Positions 63,817-64,000 of a stretch of 64,000 bases of DNA are shown one piece after another (position 1 is the first letter of the stretch; each line of letters opens with the position of its first letter). The position numbers and the translations under genes were made by a program. The stretch covers positions 133,471-197,470 of the forward strand of contig NW_019775831.1 in the NCBI RefSeq assembly GCF_001039355.2. Direction: 5' to 3'. The notes beneath the pieces were generated by a model that saw only the letters and a program-made list of their open reading frames with translations, was not told the origin of the DNA and searched no databases. The stretch is from Lingula anatina (Eukaryota; Brachiopoda; Lingulata; Lingulida; Lingulidae).

Positions 63817-64000
63817 GTATGTAAAAAAGAGCAGCTGGAATATTCCAATAAAATAATGTTTATAATAACATGGTGGGAGTGATACTTATTACAATTAAAA
63901 CATTCAGCAACATGATTATTTCAATCTTTTGGTAATAATTTTAAATACATTACTACTTTTATTTGTTTGAATAACTCACTTGCATGTTAACACTGATTAA

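Noticed and set aside
1-64000. CRISPR array, bacterial operon or phage region
   Set aside because: No regularly spaced direct repeats; all genes are intron-split eukaryotic genes.

Overview
This is a eukaryotic (metazoan) nuclear window: intron-rich genes with GT-AG splice sites, AT-rich noncoding DNA, microsatellites and short transposon remnants. There is no bacterial gene organisation, CRISPR array or operon. Gene content (RTEL1, peroxidasin, stathmin, a HINT3-like protein and a pancreatic-lipase-type lipase) and the frequent TAGGCCTA words suggest an invertebrate deuterostome, perhaps an echinoderm or hemichordate. That placement is an inference, not a demonstration.

Five protein-coding genes could be assembled exon by exon from splice sites, intron phase and family resemblance. 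In every complete gene the exon lengths sum to a multiple of three. (1) 3949-9773, minus: secreted pancreatic-lipase-type lipase with a C-terminal PLAT domain, 9 coding exons, 485 aa, intact Ser-Asp-His triad. (2) 11167-28316, minus: RTEL1, the Fe-S DEAH helicase of telomere and genome maintenance, 34 coding exons, 1239 aa, ending in a C3HC4 RING finger. (3) 31627-36819, plus: a 242-aa stathmin in which 47-codon exons repeat the tubulin-binding module. (4) 39968-42106, minus: a 144-aa HINT3-like histidine-triad protein. (5) 44066 to beyond the right edge, plus: the 5' part of peroxidasin (signal peptide, LRRNT, five LRRs, LRRCT, two Ig domains and the start of a third).

Layout: 1-18 is a gap and 19-3948 is apparently gene-free. 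Lipase and RTEL1 lie in tandem on the minus strand. RTEL1 and stathmin are head to head across a short shared promoter region (28317-28786), the same divergent arrangement as human RTEL1/STMN3. Stathmin and HINT3 are tail to tail. HINT3 and peroxidasin are divergent, about 2 kb apart. The first peroxidasin intron is 10.6 kb.

Main items for a second look: the conserved RTEL1-stathmin head-to-head pair; the phase-0, 141-nt exon repeats of stathmin; a 1.76-kb near-identical duplication of six RTEL1 helicase exons meeting at a single N (probably two haplotype contigs joined); three terminal-inverted-repeat elements with exact 8-bp target-site duplications, one carrying a decayed N-terminus that resembles a RecQ-type helicase; and two inferred GC-AG introns. 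I found no wholly unknown multi-gene system here.
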